Assembly (NCBI GenBank): GCA_010356995.1
Contig: ML996710.1
Coordinates: forward strand, 189,911-253,910
Direction: 5' to 3'
Origin: Trichodelitschia bisporula
Taxonomy: Eukaryota; Ascomycota; Dothideomycetes; Phaeotrichales; Phaeotrichaceae
DNA length: 64,000 nucleotides
Position numbers and translations under genes: made by a program. The notes under the pieces are model-generated. The model made no database searches. It saw only the letters and a list, made by a program, of their open reading frames with translations, and had not been told where the DNA came from. Positions 23,508-34,599 of the stretch are shown here, piece after piece. Position 1 is the first letter of the stretch. Each line of letters starts with the position of its first letter.

Positions 23508-24750
23508 ATGGTGGTCCCCGCAGGCCCGGCGCTACCAGATCCCAACCACTCGACAACTCCGGTAGTGGTAGGGTCACTGGGCTTCCTATTATGCCTCACT
23601 ATCCTCACCTGCTTCGCGCGCATCTACACACGTATTCGTCCATATCCGAACCTCGGTCTCGATGACTGCACGATCGTCATCAGTACGATTCTGGCCACGA
23701 TCAACTTTGTCCTTGTGTGCCGCATGTATGTTGCCACTGGTGGCCACAATGCGGTGTACTTCAAGTTGGATACATTGGTGTACATTAGCAAGCTCGGCTT
23801 CGTCATCCAGCCTCTGTGGGTGTGGACCATAACCTTCATCAAGGTATCGGTCGTTCTCATGTTGCTACGCATCAAGCAGAGCTATCCATGGAGGGTCGCC
23901 GGTTATAGCATGATTGCGCTGCTGTTTGCTGTTGCTATTGTGTCGTTGATCTGCCAGCTGCTACAATGCAAGCCCATCTCCCATAACTGGGATGTGATGG
24001 CCATGGGCGCAGGGTGCTGGTCGCAGCACAGGCAGGACATTGCTACCTTTACTGTATCCTGTACGTACGATTATCTCCTCCCTGCTTGTTTCTGACGCGA
24101 TAGCCGTTTTCGTTGCCACGGACATTGCCTGCGCGCTGTTGCCGCTTCTCTTCATTCGCAAGATTAACAGGCCTTTGCGCGAACGTATTCTGCTGGGAAT
24201 CCTGCTCAGTCTCGGCCTCTTTGCCAGCGCATGCGGGCTCGCCAAGGTCATTATCGTCGACAGGATTCATAAGAGCCGCACGTCACCGCTGGACAATGTG
24301 AGCTTCATCGTCCTCACGTAAGTTGCTCGGTTTCAAGCATGGGGATGTGCTGACCACCATAGATGGGCCGAACAGTATATCGGCATCATCGCCGCCTGCA
24401 TCCCATGCCTCAAGGCACTCTTCGAAAGCGCCCTCCGCGCACTCGGCGGCCCACTCTCCGCCCAACGGACGAAGCGGATGGCGTACAGCGGATCACGCTC
24501 TCTACCGCTCGATTCTTTGGGCGGGGGTCGCAGCGGATCGCGGCGTCCGGCCGTTTTGAGTTCCGGCAGCGGTGTCTTCGATGGGTCATATGGCCCCCAC
24601 CGCAAGCTCGGGAGTGTCACGCACGACGACCTGAGCGACGAGAACGTGCTGCTCAGCAATGCGAAGGTGGAGGCACAGCCGCCGGGCGCTGGGAATGGCC
24701 TGTACATCATGAAGCAGGTGGAGGTTTCGTGGAAGGAAAATTCACGGTAG
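23508..24750 (+). CDS. Fungal rhodopsin-domain integral membrane protein, 384 aa, 3 exons
   Basis: Exons are 23508-24060, 24104-24317 and 24363-24750, with introns of 43 and 45 nt in consistent phase. The protein has about seven hydrophobic segments, beginning with VVVGSLGFLLCLTILTCFARIYTRI. It shows family hallmarks: GLDDCTIVIS after helix 1, KLGFVIQPLWVWTITFIKVSVVLMLLRI, CKPISHNWD with conserved Cys and Trp, DNVSFIVLTWAEQYIGIIAACIPCLKAL at helix 7, and a long soluble Ser/Gly-rich C-tail. It probably sits in the plasma membrane. Members are common in Pezizomycotina and mostly of unknown function; they lack the retinal lysine of true opsins. Its stop is 152 bp from the stop of the convergent dynamin gene. 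Confidence 0.92.
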
Positions 24751-24902
24751 CTGCGGGTCTAATATTTGGTGCTGCAGACTAATAATATGACACTCAATAC
24801 CTCGAGCAATGCGGACTGGGTGGGTGACTCGCGATGAGATGCAAGGGCAACTCCAGTCTCTACTCCTCCAGGACGCCAATGTTACCATTGCGGATCAGCT
24901 AG

Positions 24903-27233
24903 TCAATCCTCAGAGGAAGTCGACTCGTCGAACAACTCGGCTTCTTGGAAGGTCTCTGATATCCCCGAGGGTGTAGTGGACGACCTGTCGCTAGGAGTTT
25001 CTTCTTGTGAGACCGCAAGCTGGGATGGCCAAGGGCGGAAGACTAATTCGAGGTCTTCTAGATCTGTTCCATTCGGTCCGTGGCACGGCTGGCTGTACTT
25101 CGATCCATCATAATGCCGCTTGCAGATCTTCTTCCCGAACTGAAACAGCTTCAAGTGGTGTTTCAGCTGCTTGCGCTCGCGCTGGGTCTCCTGCGACTCC
25201 GCGGTGATTTTAGTCAAGAGGCGCTTAGGCATGGTGGTGACGGCGATCGGCGAGAAGATCTCCTCCAGTGCCTCGATGAGAAGGCCTTTGACGACTTGCT
25301 CTGTTACGTTGTCGACGAACTGTTTGAGCGCAACCTGGAACTGTCAGCCAAGCCAATAAACGAAGTAAGATATTCCTACCTTGTAGTACGCCCGCATGCT
25401 GTCAAGCAGTTCGGAGGCCGCGTATTCATCCATGTTCAAGACTGTCGGTGCTGCCAACGATTCTGCAAGCCGATCCAGGTTGGGCGCTTTATGGGATCCC
25501 CAGTTGCAACCTTCAACTACTTCGAAGACGCTGTCATCGGCTTCCAACTTCGCCAGTTCTTTGCGCAACCTCTTTCCCTCCCGCTGACTTTTCATCTTTT
25601 GCAGCGTCTCCGTATAGTAATGGTTGTACGTTCCCGGATCACCCAAACGCCTGGTTTCCAGTTCCTGAAGCTTTGCTTTCCCCTTTCGCAACCTCCCTTC
25701 CGTCCGGGGCTGGATCCAGTTTGCGAGAAGCCCCTCTGCCGTATGGTCGTCCATAATGGCGCCGCACAGAGCTTTCATACATGTACCAACTGCATCATGA
25801 ACCTTGTCGACGTGCTGCTCGGCCAACTTCGGCCACAAGCTCGACTGGTCGCGAAACAAATCACCCATGATGAGTGGGTTGAAAGAGCCGGGAAGCTCAC
25901 GACCTCTGCTATGGATGAGGATATCTCGCGTCCACTCCACGGCCTCCCAGCGCGTCATCTCAATTTCAGCGTCCGTTTCTACCGGTGGTGCGCTGTCATC
26001 GGGTCGAATATGTCGCCGGTGCCCGCGCAGCCGCATCGTATTCGCAAACTCTGCGTTGAGGTTCTGAACAACGGCCTGCAGCCGCCGCGGATACCAGGTG
26101 GTCTGGTCTCCGGCGGCGAAGAAAGGATCATGATAGATCCCACGCTCAGCCTCCTGACAGCGCTTCCACAAGGCCTCGCTAGCTTTCGCCATGAACTGCC
26201 GCTGCTCGCGAACGGTCTCCCGCCCCTCCCCTAACTTTGCGAGCTGCGTTGTGCACGCCTCTAGGCGGTTGTGGATTTCACCAAGCAGGTCCGGCATCTG
26301 CGTGTCGACATGCTCGGCCAAGAGCTGGCCCAATCGGTCCCTGAGCGCTGCAATGCCTGTATGTTCACGCGGAAGCTCCTTCCACACGCCCTGCTTGAAG
26401 AAGTCTTCTTCAGTCCGATCGCGCTCCTCTGTCGACACTTGCATTTCTTTCGACGACCGGTTGCGGAGGACATGCCACCCCAGCTTGAATATGATGTTCT
26501 CGTTTTTCGCTAGTTCCAAGAACTGAGCCTCATTCTCAGAACCCACATCCAGCTTGTCCGGCTTAGTGATCAGACCAATGGTCCGACGACCCTTTGGATC
26601 CATCTTCAGGGCCCTGTCCAGGATGGCTTGAGTGGCAAAGTCGTTGCCCGCCGATACCACCGCCAAGATGATCGCTCGAGGATTTTCCATGTACTTCTGC
26701 ACAAGTTTGGAAATGAGCTTAACATCATCCTCCGTCTGGTCCTTTGTCGCCGAATGAATCAAGCCTGGCAGGTCAACCACAGTGAGGCGCGGCTGTCCCG
26801 GCCCCGCAATCTCGATCCGCAAGACATGTTCGGCAAAGGCACACCCCGGCCGTAGGCCCATCTGCGTGGTCGCCTGTCCGATGATACCCGGCAAGCCTTC
26901 GACGCCGTCAATCTTGGCGGACCAATTCTGCAAGCGCGTGCGTTCGCCGGGGGCAAGGTTCGATTCTCCCGGGGTGATGGCCACCGAGGCTGAGGATGTG
27001 GTGGCGGGACGGAGGGAAACTTCGGTGGCGAAGCGGGTGCAGAGGCCTTCTGAGCGGGGGAAGGGGATACCGGAGAGTGCTTCCAACACGCTCGATTTGC
27101 CGGCTGACTGGTCGCCGACGACGATGACCTGCGGAAGCGAGATCACCGAGCTCAGGCCTGCATGGCGGAGCTTGTCGATTTCGTCAAGGACTTTTTCGTG
27201 GGCAGGTGTAAGAACGGGGTTGAGGCGAGACAT
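24903..27233 (-). CDS. Dynamin-family GTPase, 763 aa, 2 exons
   Basis: Exon 1 is 27233-25380 and exon 2 is 25340-24903; the 39-nt intron has GTAGGA, a TGGCTGAC branch sequence and CAG. The P-loop GDQSAGKS is at residues 40-47, the switch-I Thr in CTRFATEV, DLPG at 154-157 and TKPDKLD at 223-229, so all GTP-binding motifs are intact. A helical stalk follows, and exon 2 carries a GED-like segment (QVALKQFVDNVTEQVVKGLLIEALEEIFSP). The tail is acidic and Ser-rich. There is no PH domain or proline-rich tail, as in fungal Mx/Vps1-like dynamins. It should act in membrane fission, or as a Mx-type dynamin of unknown role. Three 33-bp tandem repeats lie just upstream of the ATG. Confidence 0.93.
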
Positions 27234-27252
27234 ATCGATGGTGAGGTTGGGT

Positions 27253-27351
27253 TCTGGATGGGGTCGGAGTTCGATGAGATGAGACTCTGGACGGGGTCGG
27301 AGTTCGATGAGATGAGGCTCTGGATGGGCTCGAATTTCGATGGGAGGAGAT
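27253..27351. repeat. Three tandem 33-bp repeats upstream of the dynamin gene
   Basis: Units begin TCTGGA(T/C)GGG(G/C)TCG at 27253, 27286 and 27319. The first two are nearly identical and the third is diverged. They lie 20-118 bases before the dynamin ATG, in its 5' UTR or promoter. Confidence 0.85.
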
Positions 27352-28265
27352 GGGTATAAACTACCAGACTTCTATGAAAGGGGAGAACACGCAGCAGACA
27401 GCAGAGTGGGACGGTTCGCATAGAGAACACTTCCATCGAAGATACTTCCCGCCATCTCGCCCCACCACCACACATCCCCGACCCAGAATTCCGTTTGCAC
27501 CTAATTTGCGCCCCACTACATGCAGCCGTATATGTGTTTCATCCTCCGAACCCAGGGACCCGTTCCTACAGCGCCCATGCTCCATATTCCATGCCCGGCC
27601 CAAGCCCTCCGCGCGAGCCGCTCCTCCGTCGGCGAATAGGGCACCTGTGCCACCACATCGACTGGGCGGCCACACGGCCTAGAGGACGCGCCACACGCCT
27701 TCCCGCCCTGTGCGGCCCGCAGCCGACCTGAGCCCAAGCGCCCCGTCTGTCTCACCCAAACGCGCGAACACGCAGCCGTGCGCGGCCGCGCGCCTATCCA
27801 GCCGTCCCAGCCTTACCGTATACCCATCCCATCCACTACCGCCCATTTTACAAACAAAGCGGTCCACCGTATGTCGCACCCGCCTGCACCGCCCAGGTAC
27901 ACGACCATGTTTTCGCAGCGCGAGAACCCGGTTTGCATAGCCCGCGGGAGCCAGCCTTGCGGTGGTCAGTGCGCGGCGCGCTACGGTAGTTTTAGGCTAG
28001 GGGTACGGGCGCGGTCTGTGCTGCTAGGGGGTGGGGTTAAGCGGGGTTAAGCGGGGCTTAGCGTGGAGCGGGATGACGAAGCGCGGGGTAAGGCTGAATG
28101 TGTGGCGGGGTGGGGTGGCGAGGCTTTAGTAACTTCGCTGCTTGCTGCGAGCGGTGGAGGTTGAGGGCTGGGATATCGGTGGCGAAGGGCGGATCGTGAG
28201 GTAAGGTTAGGGGGCCTTAAGGGATTTGCGGGGGTGGATTAGAAATGCGAGGTGCTGGTGGAGGA
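27352..28265. other. Bidirectional intergenic region, GC-rich
   Basis: It lies between the divergent dynamin (minus) and NmrA-like (plus) genes. It has long C-rich then G-rich runs on the plus strand and no conserved coding frame; open frames here come from composition. Confidence 0.45.
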
Positions 28266-28272
28266 TATAAAT
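28266..28272 (+). promoter_or_regulatory. TATA box (TATAAAT) of the NmrA-like gene
   Basis: It lies 67 bases before the ATG at 28333, a typical distance. Confidence 0.6.
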
Positions 28273-28332
28273 TAGGATTTGGGAGTAGAGATATGTGGCT
28301 AACTTCAGAATCTAACTACAGTACGCGCAAAC

Positions 28333-29304
28333 ATGACATTGAAGTACCTCATCACCGGCGCAACAGGCGGCCTCGGCGCCGGCGTCCTTTCCTACCTCGC
28401 GGCCAACAACCCGGCCTCGGACTTCGCTGCCGCATCGTCGCGCGAATCCAACCGCGCAGCGTTCGAGGCGCGCGGCATCGCCTTTCGCTTCGCCGACTAT
28501 GACCGGCCAGAGACACTGCGGGCCGCATTCGCGGGCGTCGAGAACCTGTTTTTCGTCAGTAGTAATACGTTCGACAACGAGCGGCGCACGCGGCAGCACC
28601 AGGCCGTCGTGGATGCAGCGGTGGAAGCGGGCGTGGGGCACGTATGGTATACGAGTCTGGCGTTTGGTGGGTTCGGGAGTGATTCGAAGGTTGATGTGCA
28701 GGTGGCGCATTTGGCGACGGAGGATATGCTGAGACGGTGAGTTGAGTGCGGATGAGGTAGGCGTGAGGCTAACAGAGGCAGGTCTGGTATTAAGTTTACC
28801 ACGGTGCGCGAGGGCGTATATGCGGAGGCGTGGCCGCTGTTTTTAAACTGGTATCCAGAAAGTGAGAGCGTGGTCCTGCCAGCGGATGGGCCGGTGGCAT
28901 GGACGTCAAGGGAGGAGTTGGGGGAGGCGAATGCGAGGCTGATGATGCGGGGTGGATTTGAGAATCAGGTTGTCTTGTTGACGGCGGGGGAGACGATTAC
29001 TTTTGCGAAGGTTGTGGAAATCATCAATGCTGTGACGGGCCGGGGGGTTAAGTTTGAGATTGTGGATGCGGAGGAGTATGTCCGGCGCAATGGGACGGGT
29101 GATCAGGGCGGGAAGCCGGCGGCGTTTTTTGGGAAGATGGTTTCGTGGTTTGAGGGGATTGCGGCGGGGGATGCGGGGACGACGGATCCGCTGATGAAGG
29201 AGGTTTTGGGGCGGGAGCCGAAGGCTGGGAGCGAGGCTATTCGGGAGTTGCTCGTGGGGAGTCGGGGGGAGTATATTTGGCATCAGAACCATTTCAACCA
29301 GTAA
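28333..29304 (+). CDS. NmrA-like NAD(P)-binding protein, 308 aa, 2 exons
   Basis: Exons are 28333-28736 and 28782-29304; the 45-nt intron has GTGAGT, a GGCTAAC branch and GGCAG. A Rossmann glycine motif GATGGLG sits at residues 9-15, followed by SSRESNRAAFEARGIAFRFAD, where an Arg in SSR favours NADP. The NmrA/atypical-SDR features ENLFFVSS and GVGHVWYTSLAFGG follow. There is no complete YxxxK pair. The C-terminal half (EIVDAEEYVRRNG, GEYIWHQNHF) is typical of quinone-oxidoreductase-2-like NmrA proteins. It is cytosolic, acting either as a redox enzyme or as an NADP-sensing regulator. The second exon is noticeably GGG-rich compared with the first. It starts the run of plus-strand metabolic genes. 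Confidence 0.9.
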
Positions 29305-29920
29305 AACGCTATTGCTTCATGGGCGACTGGCGGAAACGCGCACGTCCTGAGTTTCAGTTTTCTGACATCATAACCTTATGCTTGTGGAATAGATTGATGC
29401 TGAACATGCGACTCTGTCACTTGGGCCCAGAAATACCTTTTGCAGGCAACGGTACAGATCGAAGAACCTTCAGTTAAGTTGTATAGAAGTCCACAAAACT
29501 ACGGTACAAATACTGCAATCCTCCATGCTTCGGGGTAGTTGCCTCGGGATCCTCGCGATCGACACCACCCCATGTAGAAATCGTGGCTCGATGTCATCAG
29601 CGGAAGCCATGAGGCATGAGTAGACACCTAGCCATGCGGCCCTCAGGACCCCGGAGGGTCCCGTGACAACCTCTACTGTACCTATCGCGCCGGAATGCGC
29701 CCGTCAGGATTCAACTGGGGCGGTAGTACCCCCCGCACTTTGATGCGAGACTTCAGTTCCGCTCCCGCGTCCAGAAGGTCCGTTTTAATGCCGTCCTCAG
29801 CGACGTTTGACTCGGTATCGGCACATCCGGTTCCTCCACACGCTCAGAAATCATTCATGCCGGAGTAATATTTTATTGGATCGCACAGCTTGCATGCATA
29901 TTATGAGCCCTAAAGAGGAG
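29305..29920. other. Intergenic, nothing recognised
   Basis: Downstream region of the NmrA-like gene. No motif, repeat or frame stands out. Confidence 0.4.
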
Positions 29921-30830
29921 TCAGTGCCATAGCATAGGCGCCCAAGAAGAATCGATCATGGCCAGCCTTGCCCCTTTCAGTTCTTTTAATCTTTCATCCA
30001 TGATTTTTGTCTGCTGTTCCAAGAACGCTTTAAACTCGACCAGTGGTGCCGACACTTCACGAAATTCGGCAAGCATTTCCTCCGCCCTTGCCGTTCTGGG
30101 ATCTCCGTCCTGAAGTGTCCCTCGTCTGAAGTCAGCAATATGGCTTATGAAGTCGATGGCTTTTTTTCAGCTGCCCCGTGCCCAAGTACGTCCACGCGAG
30201 CAGCTCCCGTATAAAAAAAAACCCCACTCGTCCTCTTCGGTGGGGTGTGAATCGGCAATGCTCAAAGCGTTTACAAGCACAGCAATGGCTTCTTCGTCCA
30301 GACGATTGTTGTGACACCATAATCCGAGTTAGTACAGCCCATGTAGAACCTGTGGAGCGCCAGGTTCCTTAGTGACGCGAAGGGCCGCAACGACGCGTTC
30401 CTGAAGCTCGATTGCCTCACTTGTCCGTCTAGCAGTCGCTTGAAGAAGTGCGAGGTCTAACAGGACTTTCGGTCGGGTAGGGTCACCTTCTTGAAGAACC
30501 TCTTTAATCGGCGGAATACGCTCAAGAATTCCGGCTACCATGGCCGGGTTGTTGGTGGCTTCATACGCCTTCACGAGTAAGACATACGATCTCAAGCTTA
30601 CTATATCGTCTTCATCCTTGCGTTTGCCATTCATGAAAATGGTTGCCCTAACCTTAAAAGCCATATCGCTTTGTCGGCTCTCCCAACCCTAAGGAACCCC
30701 TCAGCCAAAGATATCTGGACGCCCTGACTAAGCCTATCGCTATCTCCAAGGTCCATGCCACAAATGGATTCAAGAACTCTTAGGGCATGAGGAAGAGTGG
30801 GGTGAAGCAGAATTTAAAGAAGAACGGCGA
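29921..30830 (-). pseudogene. Decayed TPR-repeat protein
   Basis: On the minus strand a continuous protein-like sequence can be followed through several broken frames: HALRVLESICGMDLG (about 30790), SLRSYVLLVKAYEATNNPAM, LLDLALLQATARRTSEAIEL (30329-30664), then RLDEEAIAVLVNALSIADSH, LLAWTYLGTGQLKKAIDF and a C-terminal charged helix ending at 29921. It looks like kinesin-light-chain-type TPRs, as found at the C-end of fungal STAND/NLR proteins. It is inactivated by an in-frame TAA at about 30330 (CAA to TAA possible), a shift at a T9 run (30215-30223 region), a shift at an A7 run (about 30163), and an upstream shift near 30650. Two shifts lie in homopolymers, so sequencing error could explain part of the damage but not the nonsense codon. 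Confidence 0.6.
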
Positions 30831-30889
30831 GTGGGTTTTTAGAGAAAATGGTAAGAGCGAGTAGGTGTTACGAGGAAGGTGTACGAGGC

Positions 30890-31150
30890 AGGCGCACCGT
30901 GCCTGTATCTGGTATAGATTTCGGAAAGGCAGTGGCGCCGGTACCAAGACTTTTACTGTGCAAACCGTGGAAGAGACGGCGCAAACTATGGAAGGAACGG
31001 CGGTTCGGGACGGTGGTTAGACCGTGTCTGCCTCTAGTGTAGACTTCGGAAGAGATAGTGACGACCTTAACACTCCGGATGGGACGATAGTCGGACGATG
31101 TCAGCGTTCCGCGTGCAGATTTCAAAAGAGGTAGCGGTGATTTTGCAACT
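30890..31150. repeat. Degenerate tandem repeat
   Basis: Related segments recur at about 30897, 31020 and 31098, each with TAGA(T/C)TTC..AA.AG.(T/C)AGTG-like words after a CTG/GTG-rich start. Spacing is irregular (about 123 and 78 bases). It may be a relic of a repeat-protein gene on the minus strand. Confidence 0.3.
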
Positions 31151-31377
31151 TTCTACTACGCACTCTCTGGAAGGGGCGGTGGATATCACTACTGTAGCGC
31201 GCGCCTAGTTTGGTTGGTTGAGGCCTCCGGCAACCCAGTTGCCCTCGAGGCTTGACACGACAACTTTGGAGGTGAGAGCACGCGAAGTATGTACAAGCGG
31301 AAATAAACGCACCTCAACAACATTACGACTACATAACGCATACTCCAGAGTGAACCGTCCTCACAACCATCGGAAGT

Positions 31378-32250
31378 TTAGTAGCACCGGACCCTCTTCA
31401 TGATGCTCTTGTATTCCTCCGCCGCAGTAACCGCAGCATCCTCGAACGAGAGGGTACCAGCCTTAATTTCATGACGCATACGTGGCAAGAGCTTGCGACC
31501 TTTACGGTAACCAAGCAAGGAGAAGAACCACAGGATAAGCCAGTCTGGAGGGCGCATGTCGTCTCCGAAAATTTCTGGGTATACTCGAGCAATCCCCCCC
31601 ATGTAGGCAACCTGGAGAGTGACATCGCCGTGTGGGTAACGTTTGTCGTGGGGAGCGTCAAATAGAAGGTGCATTAATCGTTATTTGTCAGCTGCGAGGC
31701 CTTCTGCGAGATGATATGACTAACCTCGTACATATTCCGCAGGCTCTAGAAAACCAGTCATACTGTTACCGTGCATCATCGGAGTCGAGGGAGAGGGATT
31801 CTAGCCCCAATAGCTGGCAGGACAGAGGTGCACAGTGGAGGCAAACTCAAAATCCGGTGGCGGACAAAGCTGGAACCAGCCCTCGGAAGATGGGAGCATC
31901 AGGTTGCGGCCTGCCGAATCTTATAGCGCTTTGCTTCTGTACCCGCTGTCATGGAGAGTGCGGAGCGCTTCGTCTTGACTGGCACCGGAGATGGCGATTA
32001 TGAAAATGATGATTCCAGCTCGATAACCGTAGCACTGCGCAGCAGCGTCTCCAAAAATGCAGGAATGAATTCCAGCCGCATTGAGAATGCGATGGGGTAT
32101 GAGTTCAGGACGCTTCTCCAGTTCCCAGAATCTGGAAAAGGGAAGCATTAAGTCCTTCGTGATTTCCAGGTTCAGTTCCTCCATGACGATGATTGCCTGA
32201 TGGAAGTAAGGATGGATGGGAAGAGCGTAAGGTACAGGTTTGCGCACAGG
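31378..32250 (-). pseudogene. Decayed fungal nucleotidyltransferase-like protein (tentative)
   Basis: The minus-strand fragment ending near 31921 contains a block (RILNAAGIHSCIFGDAAAQ then CYGYRAG) that resembles the start of a widespread fungal nucleotidyltransferase-fold family, where an aging Ile-x-Cys and an AAL..YG motif are followed by acidic strand residues. Here the acidic positions expected after the GYRAG block are replaced by hydrophobic residues. A second fragment (31378-31674, IARVYPEIFGDDMRPPDWLI) follows in another frame after several stops. The family call is an inference from a short block. What is sure is that the coding sequence is broken. Confidence 0.35.
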
Positions 32251-34370
32251 TTGACATTGATGTACTGTTTTGGTAATGACGTCTCCATCGGGCTGGGTGG
32301 CAGGTGGCTAGTGAGTGCTGGCGTGGTTGACCACATGTGGCTGAACCTAGGTACTGAGAACTGTTAGGTGCCGGCCCGGCAACAGCACAGAGCAAGTGAG
32401 ATGGCGAAAGTTAAGAGTTAAAGATGTGAACGACATTTCTAACTCTCTACTGTAGTTCCTAGACTGCCAGACTAAAGGTTGGATCGGAATAAACATCTCC
32501 CACAACCCGCCGTGCCCGCTCACATGTGATTTCACCTGCGCATTGCGTTTGCCGAAACGCGGGGAGGAAGAAAGGGTCTCCATCAGCCGCTTCCTCGCTC
32601 TATCATCAACATGCACTCCAGCAAATGAATACCATAGTAACCGGCCCTTGGTGCTTCTTGTTCTAGTATCCGGGCACTGCCTTGCCGTCATTCATACCAC
32701 ATATCGCCAGACGCAGCGAGCAACAGCAGCACAAAAGGAACAAGCACCGTCTAACACCAGTCAAGGTCATGACATGCTTCACGGGGCCAGTCCCAGGACT
32801 CACCATTGCCGTAACCGTCCACGTACACAGTCTTCCTCAAGCTGGCTCGGTACCTAGTCTTCAACTTGACCTCTTGTCATTAGTATGCTCACTTCTGCTC
32901 CGGTCCCAAAGCTACTAGTTGACCTTGCCTATCCTGCATCGAAGCTACTAGTTGTCCCTGCCTATCTAGCACCATGACACGTCGCGGTATTACGCTAACG
33001 AACCTTCCCTCTTAGAACCCCAAATCGTTCAGTCGGAGTGACCGTAGTACTAAGAACCGTCTTTAGTAGGCCGGCGGATACTTGCGCCCGTCAGACAACA
33101 AACATCGGCCTGTATAATGAAGTAAGTTCGCGTATCACGCATCTCCCGACAGCACTGGGACAAGAGGTCGGATTTGACTTTGTGGCGTGCAGGGCGCGTG
33201 CTTGAGCGGCGCATGCGCCGTGTGGGGCGGAGTGGGGACGCGCGGCGATCGCGGGCTGGTTCGATTGTGGGGTAGCTAGAGAAAGGGAAAGGATACTTTT
33301 CGATCCGCATCGTGGAGAGGTTGATATCGGGCTGGCATGTTGATGGATGTGAAGGTGTGCTTGATGTTGGGAGAGTTGACGTGGTTCTGGTTACTGATGA
33401 CCTGTGGTTGGTGACGCCGATCTGTTCGTGCATGTTACTATTTGATGAATGCAGATCTCCCGTTGGTTCTACCCTATCCCACATGCAGGCATGGCAGGCT
33501 GTCAGCATTTACCGGTATGTTAAGATCGATAGAGTGCACTATTTTGCCCGGTAAGCAGCCGTGGATTCGGGCCGATTTGACCACCATTTTCCTTGCTCCT
33601 TGACAACCGGAACGCGAGGATAGGCTCTGTAAGAGTTTGCGCATTGGCGCACACATCAAGCGATGGAACGAGGATCTTTCTCCGTACATAACAAGCATGC
33701 AAGAAGCGGAGCAGCGCCCTTGGCCTAAGGACCACTCGAAACAGCGAAGGATCCCCCCTAGAAAGTTGTGGCTGCATCTTCCCAAAGCTTCCGTAGAGTA
33801 AGAAGCAGAGACTTTAAGGGGTTATCCTTCGCTTTTTCGGGTGGCTCCAAGGGTGGGACGAAAAGTCGTAGCCGCTGTCTCCCTGAAAGTCTCTGCTTCT
33901 CATTCAGGGAAAATACTGGAAAGAGATAGCCACAACTTCTGTAGGACGCAGCCATGAACATTTCGCCATGCCCTTAGCCGGATTCTATTCTTGACTCGGC
34001 ACTACAGTCCAGCAGCCGCCTTTCCTACCCGTCCTCACTCGGCCCAACCGGCCCTAACACCTTGCACACGCGACAAACAACGCCACCGTAGCCACACCAA
34101 GCTCCCATCGTCACGCCCAGCACTCCGCGCCTCGGCGCACCAGTTCACACCTCGCAGCGGCTTGCTCGCCCGTATCTTGGCGCTGCACCCCGCACTCGCG
34201 GCACAACGGCTGTGGGCACGACTAGCCGTAAGCAGTGAGGCGGCCGGGCGCCAAGGGTGGGGATGGCGATTCAAGGCGAACCCCGCGAGCGGGGCAGGGC
34301 GTGTGGGGAGGGGAATAGGGGGATCGGCTTATTAGTCGGGTGCTAGGCGGAGGCGGAGGAGGTTGGATAT
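32251..34370. other. 2-kb gene-poor stretch with a hairpin
   Basis: No live gene was found. It contains a 15-bp perfect inverted repeat (33801-33815 and 33886-33900). Minus-strand open frames at 33050-33508 and 33474-33785 carry no known motif. Confidence 0.4.
33801..33900. repeat. 15-bp perfect inverted repeat (AGAAGCAGAGACTTT)
   Basis: The arms at 33801-33815 and 33886-33900 are exact reverse complements, 70 bases apart. A nested CCCTGAA/TTCAGGG pair overlaps the right arm. Confidence 0.75.
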
Positions 34371-34377
34371 AAGGAAA

Positions 34378-34384
34378 GGGATGG
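34378..34384 (+). promoter_or_regulatory. TATA-like box (TATAAGG) of the MFS gene
   Basis: It lies 222 bases before the chosen ATG at 34600, leaving room for the CT-rich leader at 34515-34566. Confidence 0.4.
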
Positions 34385-34514
34385 GTGGTTGTGCTGGGTG
34401 TGATGCGTGTTGATCTTGGTTTTACTTGCTGAGACGAAGAGGGAGCGGAAGGCTTGAACCTTGATCACGAAGTTACTTTTGTTGCCCGTGTGGCCTACTG
34501 CACCTCTTTGTTGT

Positions 34515-34566
34515 TTCTCTCTCTCTCTCCCTCTCTCTCCCTTTCTCCCTCTCTCTCCCTCTCTGT
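34515..34566 (+). repeat. CT microsatellite in the MFS leader
   Basis: A run of CTCTCTCTCCCTCTCTCTCC units of about 50 bases ends some 35 bases before the ATG. Pyrimidine-rich leaders are common upstream of highly expressed fungal genes. Confidence 0.8.
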
Positions 34567-34599
34567 TGCCATTGATGTGTGCAGCGAACAACTCAATCA

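Noticed and set aside
33050-33310. 86-codon frame on the minus strand with a good-looking leader
   Set aside because: No motif, no consistent splice partner, and composition explains the openness; a start at an earlier ATG gives only 20 codons.
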